A stretch of DNA of 64,000 bases from positions 60,075-124,074 of the forward strand of contig SCSG01000044.1 of the NCBI GenBank assembly GCA_004322135.1, read 5' to 3'. Positions 24,893 to 34,246 of the stretch are shown one piece after another; the first letter of the stretch is position 1; every line of letters starts with the position of its first letter. The notes beneath the pieces were generated by a model. It searched no databases, was not told the DNA's origin, and saw nothing but the letters and a program-made list of their open reading frames with translations. The translations under genes and the position numbers were made by a program. The stretch is from Burkholderiaceae bacterium. GTDB taxonomy: Bacteria > Pseudomonadota > Gammaproteobacteria > Burkholderiales > Burkholderiaceae_B.

Positions 24893-25951
24893 TCAAGCCG
24901 TTTCGGAATAGCGCCCGGTGGTACCTTGCGAAAGGAGCTTGCTGTGCGCCAGCGAAGCCGGCTTGAATGGGACAGCCCAGGTCGTATCCGATGATTGGGA
25001 ATCATCGGATACAGGAACACCATCGAGTGCCTCGCGCACAACGTCGCGGGTCAGGTTGGAAGACATCATCTCGAGCAGGACATACACGTAGTCACGCAGG
25101 AAAACCCCGGATTTGATCGCCACGCTGGTAACCTGCGTGCCGAACAAGTTGCCCGCGGGCAGGCTGACCAGCCCACCGTCGCGACGGGGATCGAAGGCCA
25201 TCCCGGCAATAATGCCAATGCCCAATCCAACATCGACATAAGTTTTGATGACATCGGCGTCAATGGCTTCCAGAACGATGTCGGGCGTGATTCCGCCTGC
25301 GGCAAACGCGCTGTCGATAGAACCGCGCCCTGAAAACTGGCGGTCGTACGTAACAATAGGATATTGTGCCAGACGGCCGAGGGTAAGATTCCTGGCCTCG
25401 CTGGAGGTCAACTCTGCCAGCGGATGGTCAGGCCGCACAACAATGACGTGCTCCCAGGAATAAACGGGAAGTGAGGCCAGTCCGGGCGTACGCGAAAGCG
25501 TCTCGGTGGCCATGGCCACATCGGCCTGCTCGTGCAGCACCATTTGTGCCAGCGCCTTGGGATTTCCTTCGGCCAGTGAAACATGCACTTTGGGAAAGCG
25601 TTCGCAGAACGCCGGAATGACCTTGGGCAGGATATAGCGCGCCTGAGTGTGGGTGCAGGCAATAACCAGCCCTCCCTCATCGCGCCGCGCGAACTCGTCA
25701 CTGACTTTTTTCAGGTTGTCGACTTCGCGCATGATGCGGTCAATGACCTGCGCAACGACGATGCCAGGCTTGGTCAGGCCCTTGATGCGCTTGCCATGCC
25801 GCTCGAAAATCTTCACTCCCAATTCGTCTTCGAATTCGATGATGGACTTCGACACGCCCGGCTGTGACGTAAACAGAGTGCGTGCGGCGTCAGTCAGATT
25901 GAAGTTTCGACGAATGGTTTCACGGACAAAACGAAATTGCTGGAGGTTCAT
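24893..25951 (-). CDS. cysB: LysR-type regulator, CysB family
   Basis: 352 residues. The N-terminal helix-turn-helix MNLQQFRFVRETIRRNFNLT then FTSQPGVSKSIIEFEDELG is characteristic of CysB/Cbl, and the effector domain carries the typical CTHTQARYILPKVIPAF. CysB activates sulfate assimilation and is induced by N-acetylserine. At 352 residues it is about 30 longer than the enterobacterial protein, the extra being at the C-terminus. It stands alone between the DUF2325 gene and lptF. Confidence 0.9.
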   Translation of the reverse strand: MNLQQFRFVRETIRRNFNLTDAARTLFTSQPGVSKSIIEFEDELGVKIFERHGKRIKGLTKPGIVVAQVIDRIMREVDNLKKVSDEFARRDEGGLVIACTHTQARYILPKVIPAFCERFPKVHVSLAEGNPKALAQMVLHEQADVAMATETLSRTPGLASLPVYSWEHVIVVRPDHPLAELTSSEARNLTLGRLAQYPIVTYDRQFSGRGSIDSAFAAGGITPDIVLEAIDADVIKTYVDVGLGIGIIAGMAFDPRRDGGLVSLPAGNLFGTQVTSVAIKSGVFLRDYVYVLLEMMSSNLTRDVVREALDGVPVSDDSQSSDTTWAVPFKPASLAHSKLLSQGTTGRYSETA

Positions 25952-26074
25952 ATAAAGCCTTAGGGTTTGGCTAATTATATGTTATATAGAATCCAGTGTA
26001 TATAATTTTTAGGAATAAGCTTGTAAGTAAATTACCAACATCTTCTCCCCACCCGCTGCGCACCTTCAACGAAT

Positions 26075-27187
26075 TCAGACAGCTTTTGGCCGATCCTTGG
26101 GCGCCTTGATTCGCAATTTGCGCCACATTATATAGATCATCAATGCCGTGAACACGGCATGAATCAGCCAGACGCCAATTCCGAACTGCAGCTTGCCGTT
26201 ACCGATCCACCCCCGCGACAAATTGACGAGGTTCATGTAGAGAAGGCCAATAAGCCCCGCCATAAGGATGTCGCCCGAGCGCCCCAAACGTGGATTGACC
26301 GCCCCAAGAGGGATGGCCAGCAACGCCAGATTAAGCGCTGCCAGTGGTAAAGCCAGACGCCACATAATTTGCGAGCGCGCCACATTAGTATTGTCGGCAA
26401 ACAGCTGCAACGTGGGCCGAGCCTTTATCTGCCGCTCGACGATATCGCGTAGCGTCTGCGGCGACGAAGCGCTGCCCTTGCTTTCCAGCCTGAACCCGTA
26501 GCGCTGAAAATCAAACAGACGAAACTCGGTATGGCCAGGCTTGAGGTCGTAACGCCGCCCCTGATCCAGCACCAGGAATCGATCGCCATTGGGTTGCTTT
26601 TCCACGCGCGCGCTATGTGCCGTGACGACACTGAGCCAATCGGGCTCGATGATGCGGGCGATGACCCTGCCCAGCTCGTCGCCAGGTTTTGTGGGCTCTT
26701 CCGCAAAAAACACCCGGGCGCCATCCTGGGTTTCGATGAACTGCCCCGCCGTGACCTTGGTGAGGTCAGATCGTTGTTCGAAGCGCTGACGATATTCTTC
26801 GATTTGCCGATAAGCCCAGGGTGACGCCAGCAAGGTAAGAACGGAAATAACCAGGGCAACAGGCACGGCACAACGCAAGACGGGATCGATCCAGTCCTTC
26901 AATGAGAGGCCGCTCGCAAACCAGACCACCATTTCAGACTCGCGGAAATTACGCGTCACTGTGGTAAGCACAGCAATGAACAGCGACACCGACAGGATGA
27001 TGGGCAAGGCCGTAATGCTGGAAAAGGCCGCCAGGCCGAACACGACATCCGCGCCGATTGTGCCGTTGGCGGCTTCGCCAAGCAGGCGCACCAGAAGTAC
27101 GCTGAGCCACACCACCAGCAAAGTGGAAAACACCACACCGGCATGGCTGAGAATTTCGGAAACTACAGAACGCTTGAATAGTGACAT
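26075..27187 (-). CDS. lptF: LPS export ABC transporter permease LptF
   Basis: 370 residues from the ATG at 27187 (MSLFKRSVVSEILSHAGVVF), the usual LptF start; a longer frame would cover the divergent pepA promoter. N-terminal membrane helices, a periplasmic jelly-roll domain (about residues 120-260) and C-terminal helices are visible. LptF with LptG and LptB2 extracts LPS from the inner membrane toward LptC. It is divergent from pepA with 54 bases between, the arrangement seen in many proteobacteria. lptG is expected next but does not follow here: the downstream gene is cysB. Confidence 0.92.
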   Translation of the reverse strand: MSLFKRSVVSEILSHAGVVFSTLLVVWLSVLLVRLLGEAANGTIGADVVFGLAAFSSITALPIILSVSLFIAVLTTVTRNFRESEMVVWFASGLSLKDWIDPVLRCAVPVALVISVLTLLASPWAYRQIEEYRQRFEQRSDLTKVTAGQFIETQDGARVFFAEEPTKPGDELGRVIARIIEPDWLSVVTAHSARVEKQPNGDRFLVLDQGRRYDLKPGHTEFRLFDFQRYGFRLESKGSASSPQTLRDIVERQIKARPTLQLFADNTNVARSQIMWRLALPLAALNLALLAIPLGAVNPRLGRSGDILMAGLIGLLYMNLVNLSRGWIGNGKLQFGIGVWLIHAVFTALMIYIMWRKLRIKAPKDRPKAV

Positions 27188-27241
27188 GAGAGAAAATGCG
27201 GGATAATCGACGGCATCATATAGACACTTTCGGGAACTCGT

Positions 27242-28750
27242 ATGGAATTTAGCACACAGACCGCCGCTTCGTTGCACCAGATCAAGACATCCGCCCTGGC
27301 AATTGGCGTATTCACCGACGGCGTTCTCAGCCCCGGTGCGGACATTATCAACCAGGCAAGCAGCGGTGCGTTGAAAAATGTATTGAAGTCCGAGTTCCAG
27401 GCAGCGGCGGGCAAGCACCTGGTGCTAAGAAACCTACCAGGAGTATCGGCCGCCCGCATCGTTTTAATCGGGCTGGGCAAGCAAAAAAGCTATAACGCCA
27501 ATGCTCACGCCAAAGCCGAGCTCGCGTTTGCAAGGTACTGCGTGCAGGCCCGGCTCACCGAGGCGGTGAGCGCGCTGGCCGCCATCGAGTGCCCCAATTC
27601 AGACCTAAGCAAACGGGCGCAGGCCACCGCCATCGCGTGCGGCGAAGCAACCTACCATTACGACACCACCCTGGGCAAGCGCGATGCCAACGCCCTTCCT
27701 AAACTTAAAAAAATGCTGACGGCAATACCGCGCAACCTGGCGGCCGAGGCCCAGCGGGGGCTCGACTCGGGCAGCGCCATTGCCAATGGCATGGCACTGA
27801 CGCGCCACCTGGGCGACCTTCCCGCCAACGTCTGCACGCCAACCTATCTTGGCAATACGGCAAAAAAGCTGGCACGCGAATTCAAAACCATCAAGGTCCA
27901 GGTGCTCGAACGCAAGCAGATCGAAATGCTCAAGATGGGCTCGTTCCTGTCAGTGGCCCGCGGCTCGTACGAACCACCCGTCTTCATTGTCCTGCGCTAC
28001 GCACCACCCGCAACAGGCCGCAGTACCTCCAAGACGCGCAAGGCGCCCATTGTGCTGGTTGGCAAGGGCATTACGTTCGACGCCGGTGGCATCTCGCTGA
28101 AAACGGCGGGCGGCATGGACGAAATGAAATACGACATGTGCGGTTCTGCCAGTGTTCTGGGCACCATGCGGGCCGTCGCCGAACTGGGCATTGACCAGGA
28201 AGTGATAGGGCTGATTCCATCGTGCGAAAACCTGCCCAGCGGACGCGCCAACAAACCGGGTGATGTGGTCACCAGCATGTCGGGGCAAACCATCGAGATC
28301 CTCAACACCGACGCGGAAGGCCGCCTGATCCTGTGTGACGCGTTAACGTACGCCGAGCGCTTCAACCCCGCCGCCGTCATCGACATGGCCACCCTTACCG
28401 GGGCCTGCATCATTGCGCTTGGCCACGTTAACACCGGCCTGTTCTCCACCGACGATGCGCTCGCTGAAAGCCTGCTGCAGGCAGGTCGGGAAACCCTTGA
28501 CACGGCGTGGCGTCTGCCTCTCGAAGACGCCTATCAGGAACAGTTGCACTCCAATTTCGCCGACTTTGCCAATATTGGTGGCCGTCCGGCCGGATCCGTC
28601 ACGGCGGCCTGCTTTCTGTCGCGCTTCACAGGCAAGTACCGCTGGGCCCACCTGGACATCGCCGGCACAGCCTGGCGCAGCGGCAATGACAAAGGCGCCA
28701 CCGGCCGGCCGGTACCGCTGCTCGTTCAGTTCCTTCTGAATCAGGCGTGA
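27242..28750 (+). CDS. pepA: Leucyl aminopeptidase (M17)
   Basis: 502 residues. The C-terminal catalytic domain shows VLVGKGITFDAGGISLK (metal-binding Lys and Asp), DMCGSASVLG and the signature NTDAEGRLIL. The hexameric, two-metal cytoplasmic enzyme releases N-terminal Leu and other residues from peptides; in E. coli it also binds DNA at xer sites. It is divergent from lptF and followed by holC, a conserved proteobacterial arrangement (lptF / pepA-holC). Confidence 0.95.
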   Translation: MEFSTQTAASLHQIKTSALAIGVFTDGVLSPGADIINQASSGALKNVLKSEFQAAAGKHLVLRNLPGVSAARIVLIGLGKQKSYNANAHAKAELAFARYCVQARLTEAVSALAAIECPNSDLSKRAQATAIACGEATYHYDTTLGKRDANALPKLKKMLTAIPRNLAAEAQRGLDSGSAIANGMALTRHLGDLPANVCTPTYLGNTAKKLAREFKTIKVQVLERKQIEMLKMGSFLSVARGSYEPPVFIVLRYAPPATGRSTSKTRKAPIVLVGKGITFDAGGISLKTAGGMDEMKYDMCGSASVLGTMRAVAELGIDQEVIGLIPSCENLPSGRANKPGDVVTSMSGQTIEILNTDAEGRLILCDALTYAERFNPAAVIDMATLTGACIIALGHVNTGLFSTDDALAESLLQAGRETLDTAWRLPLEDAYQEQLHSNFADFANIGGRPAGSVTAACFLSRFTGKYRWAHLDIAGTAWRSGNDKGATGRPVPLLVQFLLNQA

Positions 28751-28844
28751 CAGGGGTCGGCATGGCCACAGGAACAGGCACGCCATGGTGCGAGGGCCAC
28801 GAACAGGCACCAATACTCGCGCGGCCACTCACGGTGGCCCGGGA

Positions 28845-29282
28845 ATGACCCGCATCGACTTTGCGTTCGGTGCGCCTGACCGCCTGCGCACCGCCTGCAA
28901 ACTGGTGGCCAAGCACTACCAGGCCAAGCAGCCAATAGTGGTGTACTGCCAGGATATGGCACTGCTCGAACAGCTGAACTGCCTGCTGTGGGAGTTCGAG
29001 CCGACGGCATTCATTCCGCACGCCTACGCCGACGACCCGCTGGCCGCACAAGCTCCAGTACTGCTCACTGGCTCCCAGCCCGTTGCCCCTTCAACCGACA
29101 AACCTGCGTGGCTGCTGAATCTGGACAGCCAATGTCCGCCATCCTTGACAGAATTCGGGCGCGTGCTCGAAATCGTCTCGCAGGATGACGAGAATGTCGC
29201 TGCGGCGCGGCAGCGATGGAAGCAATACAAGGCCCTGGGGCACGACGTTCACGCCCATGACATTTCCCCCACAGGCAAGTGA
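28845..29282 (+). CDS. holC: DNA polymerase III chi subunit
   Basis: 145 residues starting MTRIDFAFGAPDRLRTACKL, with the HolC pattern IVVYCQDMALLEQLNCLLWEF and the conserved FIPHAYADD. Chi links the clamp loader to single-strand-binding protein. The ATG at 28845 is chosen over an upstream start at 28785 because the extra residues do not belong to the family. It lies 94 bases after pepA, as in related genomes. Confidence 0.88.
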   Translation: MTRIDFAFGAPDRLRTACKLVAKHYQAKQPIVVYCQDMALLEQLNCLLWEFEPTAFIPHAYADDPLAAQAPVLLTGSQPVAPSTDKPAWLLNLDSQCPPSLTEFGRVLEIVSQDDENVAAARQRWKQYKALGHDVHAHDISPTGK

Positions 29283-29726
29283 TTCGCGGCCGACAGGATC
29301 AGGCCACTGAAAAACCCGGTGTGCGGCCATTTCCCCATTGTGCAGCCCCTGACGCTCACACAGGAGCGCGGACAAAAAACCTTCATTGGTCACCATCTGC
29401 AGATGCCTTCCAGCCAACAGAATCGCGTTAAATACAACAACGAAACAGCCTGAAACACAGCTATTTAAAACTGCACTTGACGCGGTCGTTCAGAATTCTG
29501 TAAGCTTGGTGACAGTGCACAAAATGCGCCCAAGCAAATCCAGTTCAAACCGCTATAAGTGCTATATTCAGTTATTGAATCAATCGAGTAAACCGACCGG
29601 GCATTCAAGGGCCCGGCCCTGTACTTCAACAATTGAATCAATTGGGTGTTTACAGGTCTAACTTGTTGTACACCAGGCTGGTCCACCGACCCGCAGTAAC
29701 CGCTTACCGACATAAAAGGATCCACT
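29283..29726. other. Intergenic region before the YccA-like gene
   Basis: 444 bases without a gene. It contains two copies of TTGAATCAAT (29575-29584 and 29632-29641) bracketing a small hairpin (CCGGGC at 29597-29602 and GCCCGG at 29611-29616). This may be the promoter and leader region of the downstream gene; no function is assigned to the repeats. Confidence 0.5.
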
Positions 29727-30434
29727 ATGAGCGACTTTCGTCAACCGTCCCTTCCTGGCCAAGACGCATACGCCGGCACAAGAGATGTTGAACGTAACCG
29801 CGTCCTGCGCAACACGTACTGGCTATTGGCGCTGTCCATGGTTCCCACCGTTCTGGGCGCCATGGTCGGCCTTAACTTCGGTGTTGCCGCTGCCATGGGC
29901 ACCAACCCGGGAACCAGCGCCATCATCTTCCTGATTGGCGCCTTCGGCCTCATGTTCCTGGTCGAGCGCAACAAAAACAGCTCCCTGGGCGTGGTGCTGC
30001 TGCTGGCGTTCACCTTCTTCATGGGTGTCATGCTTTCGCAGCTCATCGGGCACGTCATGGGCTTTGCCAACGGCACGCAACTCATCATGCTGGCCTTCGG
30101 CGGAACAGCCTTAGTGTTCGGCGCCATGGCCAGCGTTGCCAGCACCACCAAGCGCGATTTCACGCACTGGCAAAAGTTTCTGTTCATTGGCGTCATCATC
30201 CTGATCGTCGCCTCGCTGGCAAACATCTTCCTGCAGCTGCCAGCGTTGGTGCTCACGGTGTCGGTCATGGCCATCGTCATTTTCTCGGCGTTCCTGCTGG
30301 TTGACCTGCAGCGCGTCATCCGCGGCGGCGAAACCAACTACGTCTCGGCGACACTGGCCATCTACCTCGACCTCTACAACATCTTCGTCAACCTGCTCAT
30401 GTTGCTGGGCATCTTTGGCGGCGACCGCCGCTAA
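29727..30434 (+). CDS. Bax inhibitor-1/YccA family membrane protein
   Basis: 235 residues with about seven membrane segments and the BI-1 family pattern (NRVLRNTYWLLALSMVPTVL at the start, and SATLAIYLDLYNIFVNLLML at the end with the conserved Asp). In E. coli the homologue YccA modulates FtsH proteolysis of membrane proteins; BI-1 proteins can also act as pH-sensitive calcium leak channels. AAAGGA precedes the ATG. A strong terminator follows. Confidence 0.9.
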   Translation: MSDFRQPSLPGQDAYAGTRDVERNRVLRNTYWLLALSMVPTVLGAMVGLNFGVAAAMGTNPGTSAIIFLIGAFGLMFLVERNKNSSLGVVLLLAFTFFMGVMLSQLIGHVMGFANGTQLIMLAFGGTALVFGAMASVASTTKRDFTHWQKFLFIGVIILIVASLANIFLQLPALVLTVSVMAIVIFSAFLLVDLQRVIRGGETNYVSATLAIYLDLYNIFVNLLMLLGIFGGDRR

Positions 30435-30462
30435 TCGGCACCTTCGGGTAAAAACCAACAAC

Positions 30463-30490
30463 AGCCGGCCTCAAGAGCCGGCTTTGTTTT
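30463..30490 (+). terminator. Rho-independent terminator after the YccA-like gene
   Basis: AGCCGGC (30463-30469) and GCCGGCT (30477-30483) form a 7-bp stem with a 7-base loop followed by a T-rich TTGTTTT. The structure overlaps the last codons of the convergent PIN-domain gene. Confidence 0.85.
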
Positions 30491-31070
30491 CAACTGCGGC
30501 AACCAATCGATTGAACCGGAAAAGCCGCTCACGCCGAAGCAGACTGTCCAACGATTCAGCTTCGTGGCCTTCCCTGGCACAATCGGCAGGAATGTCGGCA
30601 CAAAGGCTGAACACCTTTTGCGGGTATTGCTGCCAGCAACGCTGCAGCAACTGATCCGGGTCAAACAGAAACAGGCCCCGCTGACGCAATTCCGTGCGAT
30701 TGAAATCCCTGATGTTGCGCGTGACTATCGCCACAACCTGGCCATCCTCACTGTGGGCCTGGGCCGCCAATGCTGCAGCGATCACATGCCAATCCTTCGG
30801 GTCACTGCGCTGCAGCCCATCCTTGTACAGGCTTACATCACCCTGGTCTGCTCGCGGAAAAGTACCCTGCAGTACATCCCACTGTGCCTGGATATCCTCC
30901 CTGGGCATGTTCCAGATACGCGATGCATTGCGCCGCCACTCATCACCAATCACCCCACTCCAGGCCGGCTGGAAACAGCCCTGCGCAGCCAAACCCAGCA
31001 ACAGGCGCCGCAGCACATTGGAAAGGAGAACACACGTGTCGATGACCAGGATGTCCGGAACGGCGGTCAA
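30471..31070 (-). CDS. PIN-domain putative ribonuclease
   Basis: 199 residues. The start PDILVIDTCVLLSNVLRRLL contains the first acidic residue of a PIN-domain nuclease (D11), and SDPKDWHVIAAALAA then VAIVTRNIRDFNR give the usual downstream acidic residues. No antitoxin gene lies next to it: its start overlaps the recO stop by 4 bases, so it belongs to the rnc-era-recO operon. An RNA-processing role is possible but unproven. Its last codons lie in the terminator of the convergent gene. Confidence 0.82.
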   Translation of the reverse strand: MTAVPDILVIDTCVLLSNVLRRLLLGLAAQGCFQPAWSGVIGDEWRRNASRIWNMPREDIQAQWDVLQGTFPRADQGDVSLYKDGLQRSDPKDWHVIAAALAAQAHSEDGQVVAIVTRNIRDFNRTELRQRGLFLFDPDQLLQRCWQQYPQKVFSLCADIPADCAREGHEAESLDSLLRRERLFRFNRLVAAVENKAGS

Positions 31071-31654
31071 AATTGTTGCAACTCCATCAGCACCTTGCGG
31101 GTTTGCAAGGGTTGCCCCGCCAGCAGCTCATCCAGACGCTCGCGCAACGACCGGCGCAGCAAAGGCTCGCCTTCGGCATCTTCGAAATCGGGTGCGGGGC
31201 GGTCAAGGCCATACCCCGTCTCGTTAAGCAATATCCACTCAAAACGGCGCAGTGACCCCGCTGTCTTTGAACCATGAGCCAACTGACGCAAGGCTTCATC
31301 GTACGCGTCAAACAGTGTGGGATGCGGGTCTTCACGCGGCAGCAGGCGCAGCAAAAGCTCGTTCATGTACCAGGCTGACATATAGGCCCGCCCACCCAGA
31401 GCATGAATGCCCAGCGAATCAGCCTGCACCAGGGTCTTGATCTCGCCGGTGCCGCTCCAGGCAAGCGCCAGCGGCTGAAATGCGCACAGGGCCGGGCGCA
31501 GGACGGAATACGGGCGCTTTGCGCCCTTGGCAACCAGCGACACGTTGCCATAGTCGCGGGTGAAGGCCTGTGCAATAAGGGAGGTCTCGCGCCACGGCGA
31601 AGCATGCAGCAAATACCCGCGAACATCCTGAACGCGAGACGAACGCCTACTCAT
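31067..31654 (-). CDS. recO: DNA repair protein RecO
   Basis: 195 residues from the ATG at 31654. The N-terminal OB fold shows GYLLHASPWRETSLIAQAFT and VSLVAKGAKRPYSVLRPAL, typical of RecO; the C-terminus ends LAGQPLQTRKVLMELQ, as the family does. RecO loads RecA on SSB-coated single-stranded DNA with RecR. It is shorter than the roughly 240 residues of E. coli RecO, the difference being in the middle (no zinc-finger cysteines visible). It overlaps era by 8 bases and the PIN gene by 4. Confidence 0.9.
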   Translation of the reverse strand: MSRRSSRVQDVRGYLLHASPWRETSLIAQAFTRDYGNVSLVAKGAKRPYSVLRPALCAFQPLALAWSGTGEIKTLVQADSLGIHALGGRAYMSAWYMNELLLRLLPREDPHPTLFDAYDEALRQLAHGSKTAGSLRRFEWILLNETGYGLDRPAPDFEDAEGEPLLRRSLRERLDELLAGQPLQTRKVLMELQQF

Positions 31655-32573
31655 ATCCCAGTTCGCGCAAGGACCCTTCGCGATCCGACCAGCCTTTGCG
31701 CACTTTGATGTAGACGTCGAGAAACACCGATTTATCCAGCAGCTTTTCCATATCCTGGCGCGCTTCCGAAGCAATGCGCTTCATGTGAGCACCCCCGGTG
31801 CCAAGCAGAATGGGCCGGTGGCTTTCACGTTCGACAACGACGCAGGCGGCAATATGGGCATTGGTGTCGGTTTCTTCCCACTGCTCGATGACAACCGTGC
31901 AGCCATAAGGCAACTCGTCGCCAACAAGGCGGAATATTTTTTCGCGCACGAGCTCGGCGGCAATAAACCGCACAGAACGATCGGTGAGGGCACCGGTGTC
32001 GAACATGGGCTCGCTCTCGGGCAGGCGCTTCGCCACTTCGTCCAGCAAGTCTTCAAGCTGAACGCCACGCGAGGCGCTAACGGGTACGACCGCGGCGTAG
32101 GGGTGCTGCGCCATGATTTTGCTCACATAAGCAAACATGGTGTTTTTATCTTTCAGCAAATCCACCTTGTTGACAACAAGCAGGGTCTTGTCACCCTTGG
32201 GCAGCAAAGGTAAAAGCTGCGCGTCGCCTGTCGACCACTTACCCGCTTCCACCACATGCAGCACGACGTCGACGTCGGCCAGCACTTGGGTCACCACCCG
32301 GTTCATCATGCGATTCATGGCGCCGCCATGGCGCGTCTGAAAACCCGGGGTGTCGACAAACACAAACTGCTCGTGTTCGCGTGTCAGCACGCCATGAATG
32401 CGATGTCGTGTCGTTTGTGCCTTGCGCGAAACGATGGAAATCTTGGCGCCAATAAGCGTGTTGGAAAGGGTCGACTTACCTACATTAGGACGCCCCACCA
32501 CGGCAACGAAACCACAGCGGAATGCCTGGCTTACCGGATCTTCTGACGAAACCCCAGCGGTAAATTCGCTCAT
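31647..32573 (-). CDS. era: GTPase Era
   Basis: 308 residues. G1 [12 protein letters not shown] (about 25-36), the switch region [10 protein letters not shown]3 FVDTPGF and G4 VVNKVDLL define the GTPase domain. The C-terminal KH domain includes [20 protein letters not shown] and [17 protein letters not shown]. Era binds 16S rRNA and couples 30S maturation to growth. Its ATG overlaps the rnc stop by 4 bases, as in many operons lepB-rnc-era-recO. Confidence 0.97.
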   Translation of the reverse strand: MSEFTAGVSSEDPVSQAFRCGFVAVVGRPNVGKSTLSNTLIGAKISIVSRKAQTTRHRIHGVLTREHEQFVFVDTPGFQTRHGGAMNRMMNRVVTQVLADVDVVLHVVEAGKWSTGDAQLLPLLPKGDKTLLVVNKVDLLKDKNTMFAYVSKIMAQHPYAAVVPVSASRGVQLEDLLDEVAKRLPESEPMFDTGALTDRSVRFIAAELVREKIFRLVGDELPYGCTVVIEQWEETDTNAHIAACVVVERESHRPILLGTGGAHMKRIASEARQDMEKLLDKSVFLDVYIKVRKGWSDREGSLRELGYE

Positions 32574-33331
32574 TTACTCTCCTGGGGAACCCCCACCGGC
32601 AACGACAGCTGTGTGGACTTGTGAGCGCGGTGGCGGGGACCCGCCCCCTTGGCGGGTGTCTGCGCCTGAATGGCGGCAATCGCCTGAGTGGCGGCAAGCT
32701 GCTCGGCGGCACGCCGGCTGGTGCCCGCTGCACCCACCCGGATATCCAGCTTTGGAATCGAGCACTCCACTTCGAACATCTGATTGTGTGCGGCTCCGTG
32801 AGTGGCCACCACCGTGTACAGCGGCAGATCAAGCTTGTTGCCCTGCAGCAGCTCCTGCAGCAGGGTTTTGGGGTCCTTGCCCAAGGTCTTGGGGTCGATA
32901 TTTGGCAGGATATGGGCATATTGCCTGGCAATGACCCGCTGTGCGTCATCAAAGCCTGCATCCACGAACACTGCTCCAAAAATAGCCTCGACGGTGTCGG
33001 CCAGAATGGAGGGACGGCGAAAACCGCCGCTTTTGAGTTCGCCTTCGCCAAGTCGCAGATACTGCGACAGGTTCAATTTTTGAGCTATCTCGGCCAGGGA
33101 CGACTGTTTGACCAAGTTGGCGCGCGAGCGTGACAGATCCCCTTCGTCAATCTTCGGGAAGCGCTTGAACAACAACGCTGCCACCACAAAATTAAGCACG
33201 GAATCGCCCAGGAACTCGAGCCGTTCGTTGTGGTGCGAACTATGGCTGCGATGCGTAAGTGCTTGCTCTAGCAGGGCTTTATCACCGAAGTTGTAATCGA
33301 TAGCAGTTTCAAGTGTTGCAATGTTGGCCAT
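32570..33331 (-). CDS. rnc: Ribonuclease III
   Basis: 253 residues. The catalytic signature [17 protein letters not shown] (about residues 36-52) and the second acidic cluster [15 protein letters not shown] are present, followed by a dsRNA-binding domain from about 150. It cleaves double-stranded RNA in rRNA precursors and in its own operon mRNA. The C-terminal tail after the dsRBD ([16 protein letters not shown] onward) is basic and probably disordered. Its start overlaps the lepB stop as TAATG. Confidence 0.96.
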   Translation of the reverse strand: MANIATLETAIDYNFGDKALLEQALTHRSHSSHHNERLEFLGDSVLNFVVAALLFKRFPKIDEGDLSRSRANLVKQSSLAEIAQKLNLSQYLRLGEGELKSGGFRRPSILADTVEAIFGAVFVDAGFDDAQRVIARQYAHILPNIDPKTLGKDPKTLLQELLQGNKLDLPLYTVVATHGAAHNQMFEVECSIPKLDIRVGAAGTSRRAAEQLAATQAIAAIQAQTPAKGAGPRHRAHKSTQLSLPVGVPQESK

Positions 33332-34218
33332 TAATGGAACCGGCCTATGCGGCTGGGCTCACTAAAATTCATCCAGATAAAAAATGCATGCCCGACAATG
33401 TTTTGCTCTGGCACAAACCCCCAATAACGGCTGTCAAGGCTGTTGTCCCGATTATCCCCCATCATGAAGTAATGACCAGGCGGCACCGTGCACCGCACCC
33501 CGTTGGTCAAGTACACGCAGTTATCGCGATAAGGATAGTCCGAAATAGGCATAAAGTCTTGTAGCGCCTGCTTGTTCAGGAGGATGCCATGCTGCACGGC
33601 ACCAAGTTTTTCGGAATAACGCCCGACGTACGCTGAGCGATCCGGCTCGAAATAGTCGCCATCGCGTGTGTGCGGGACTTCGTGTCCATTGATGGTCAAC
33701 ACCTTGTCCTGATACAACACTACGTCACCCGGCAAGCCAACCACCCGCTTGATGTAATCGACACTCGGATCGACTGGATAGCGGAACACCACAACGTCGC
33801 CGCGATGAGGTTCACCAACAGGAATGACCTTTTTGTCGATGACCGGCAGACGCAGGCCATACTCGAATTTATTGACGAGAATGAGATCACCGTTTTCCAG
33901 CGTCGGCAACATCGAACCGGACGGAATGCGAAACGGTTCGACAACAAACGAGCGCAGCACAAAGACGAACAAAATGACCGGGAAGAAACTGACACAGTAT
34001 TCCACCCACCACGGAACCTTGTGCGCCTCATCGTAGGCCTGCTGACGCAATCGCGCCGCTTCGAAGGATCCGACCCCCGTAGGATTGGCGTCAAACACTG
34101 CCATCGTCGCTTCGGCCCGACGTTTGCGCCCAGAACGCAGAAACAAAAGATCCACGATCCAAACGGCGCCGGTCACGACCAGCAACACAAATAAAATCAG
34201 AGCAAAATCCCAGCTCAT
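33331..34218 (-). CDS. lepB: Signal peptidase I
   Basis: 295 residues from the ATG at 34218, which has GGAG about 9 bases upstream; an ATG 5 codons earlier is possible. Two N-terminal membrane segments precede the catalytic domain: [12 protein letters not shown] carries the nucleophilic serine and [13 protein letters not shown] the general-base lysine, and [15 protein letters not shown] is the C-terminal signature. It cleaves Sec and Tat signal peptides on the periplasmic side. It lies between lepA and rnc in the conserved operon. Confidence 0.95.
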   Translation of the reverse strand: MSWDFALILFVLLVVTGAVWIVDLLFLRSGRKRRAEATMAVFDANPTGVGSFEAARLRQQAYDEAHKVPWWVEYCVSFFPVILFVFVLRSFVVEPFRIPSGSMLPTLENGDLILVNKFEYGLRLPVIDKKVIPVGEPHRGDVVVFRYPVDPSVDYIKRVVGLPGDVVLYQDKVLTINGHEVPHTRDGDYFEPDRSAYVGRYSEKLGAVQHGILLNKQALQDFMPISDYPYRDNCVYLTNGVRCTVPPGHYFMMGDNRDNSLDSRYWGFVPEQNIVGHAFFIWMNFSEPSRIGRFH

Positions 34219-34246
34219 AGATGCCAACTCCATCGGTCTTGATTGG

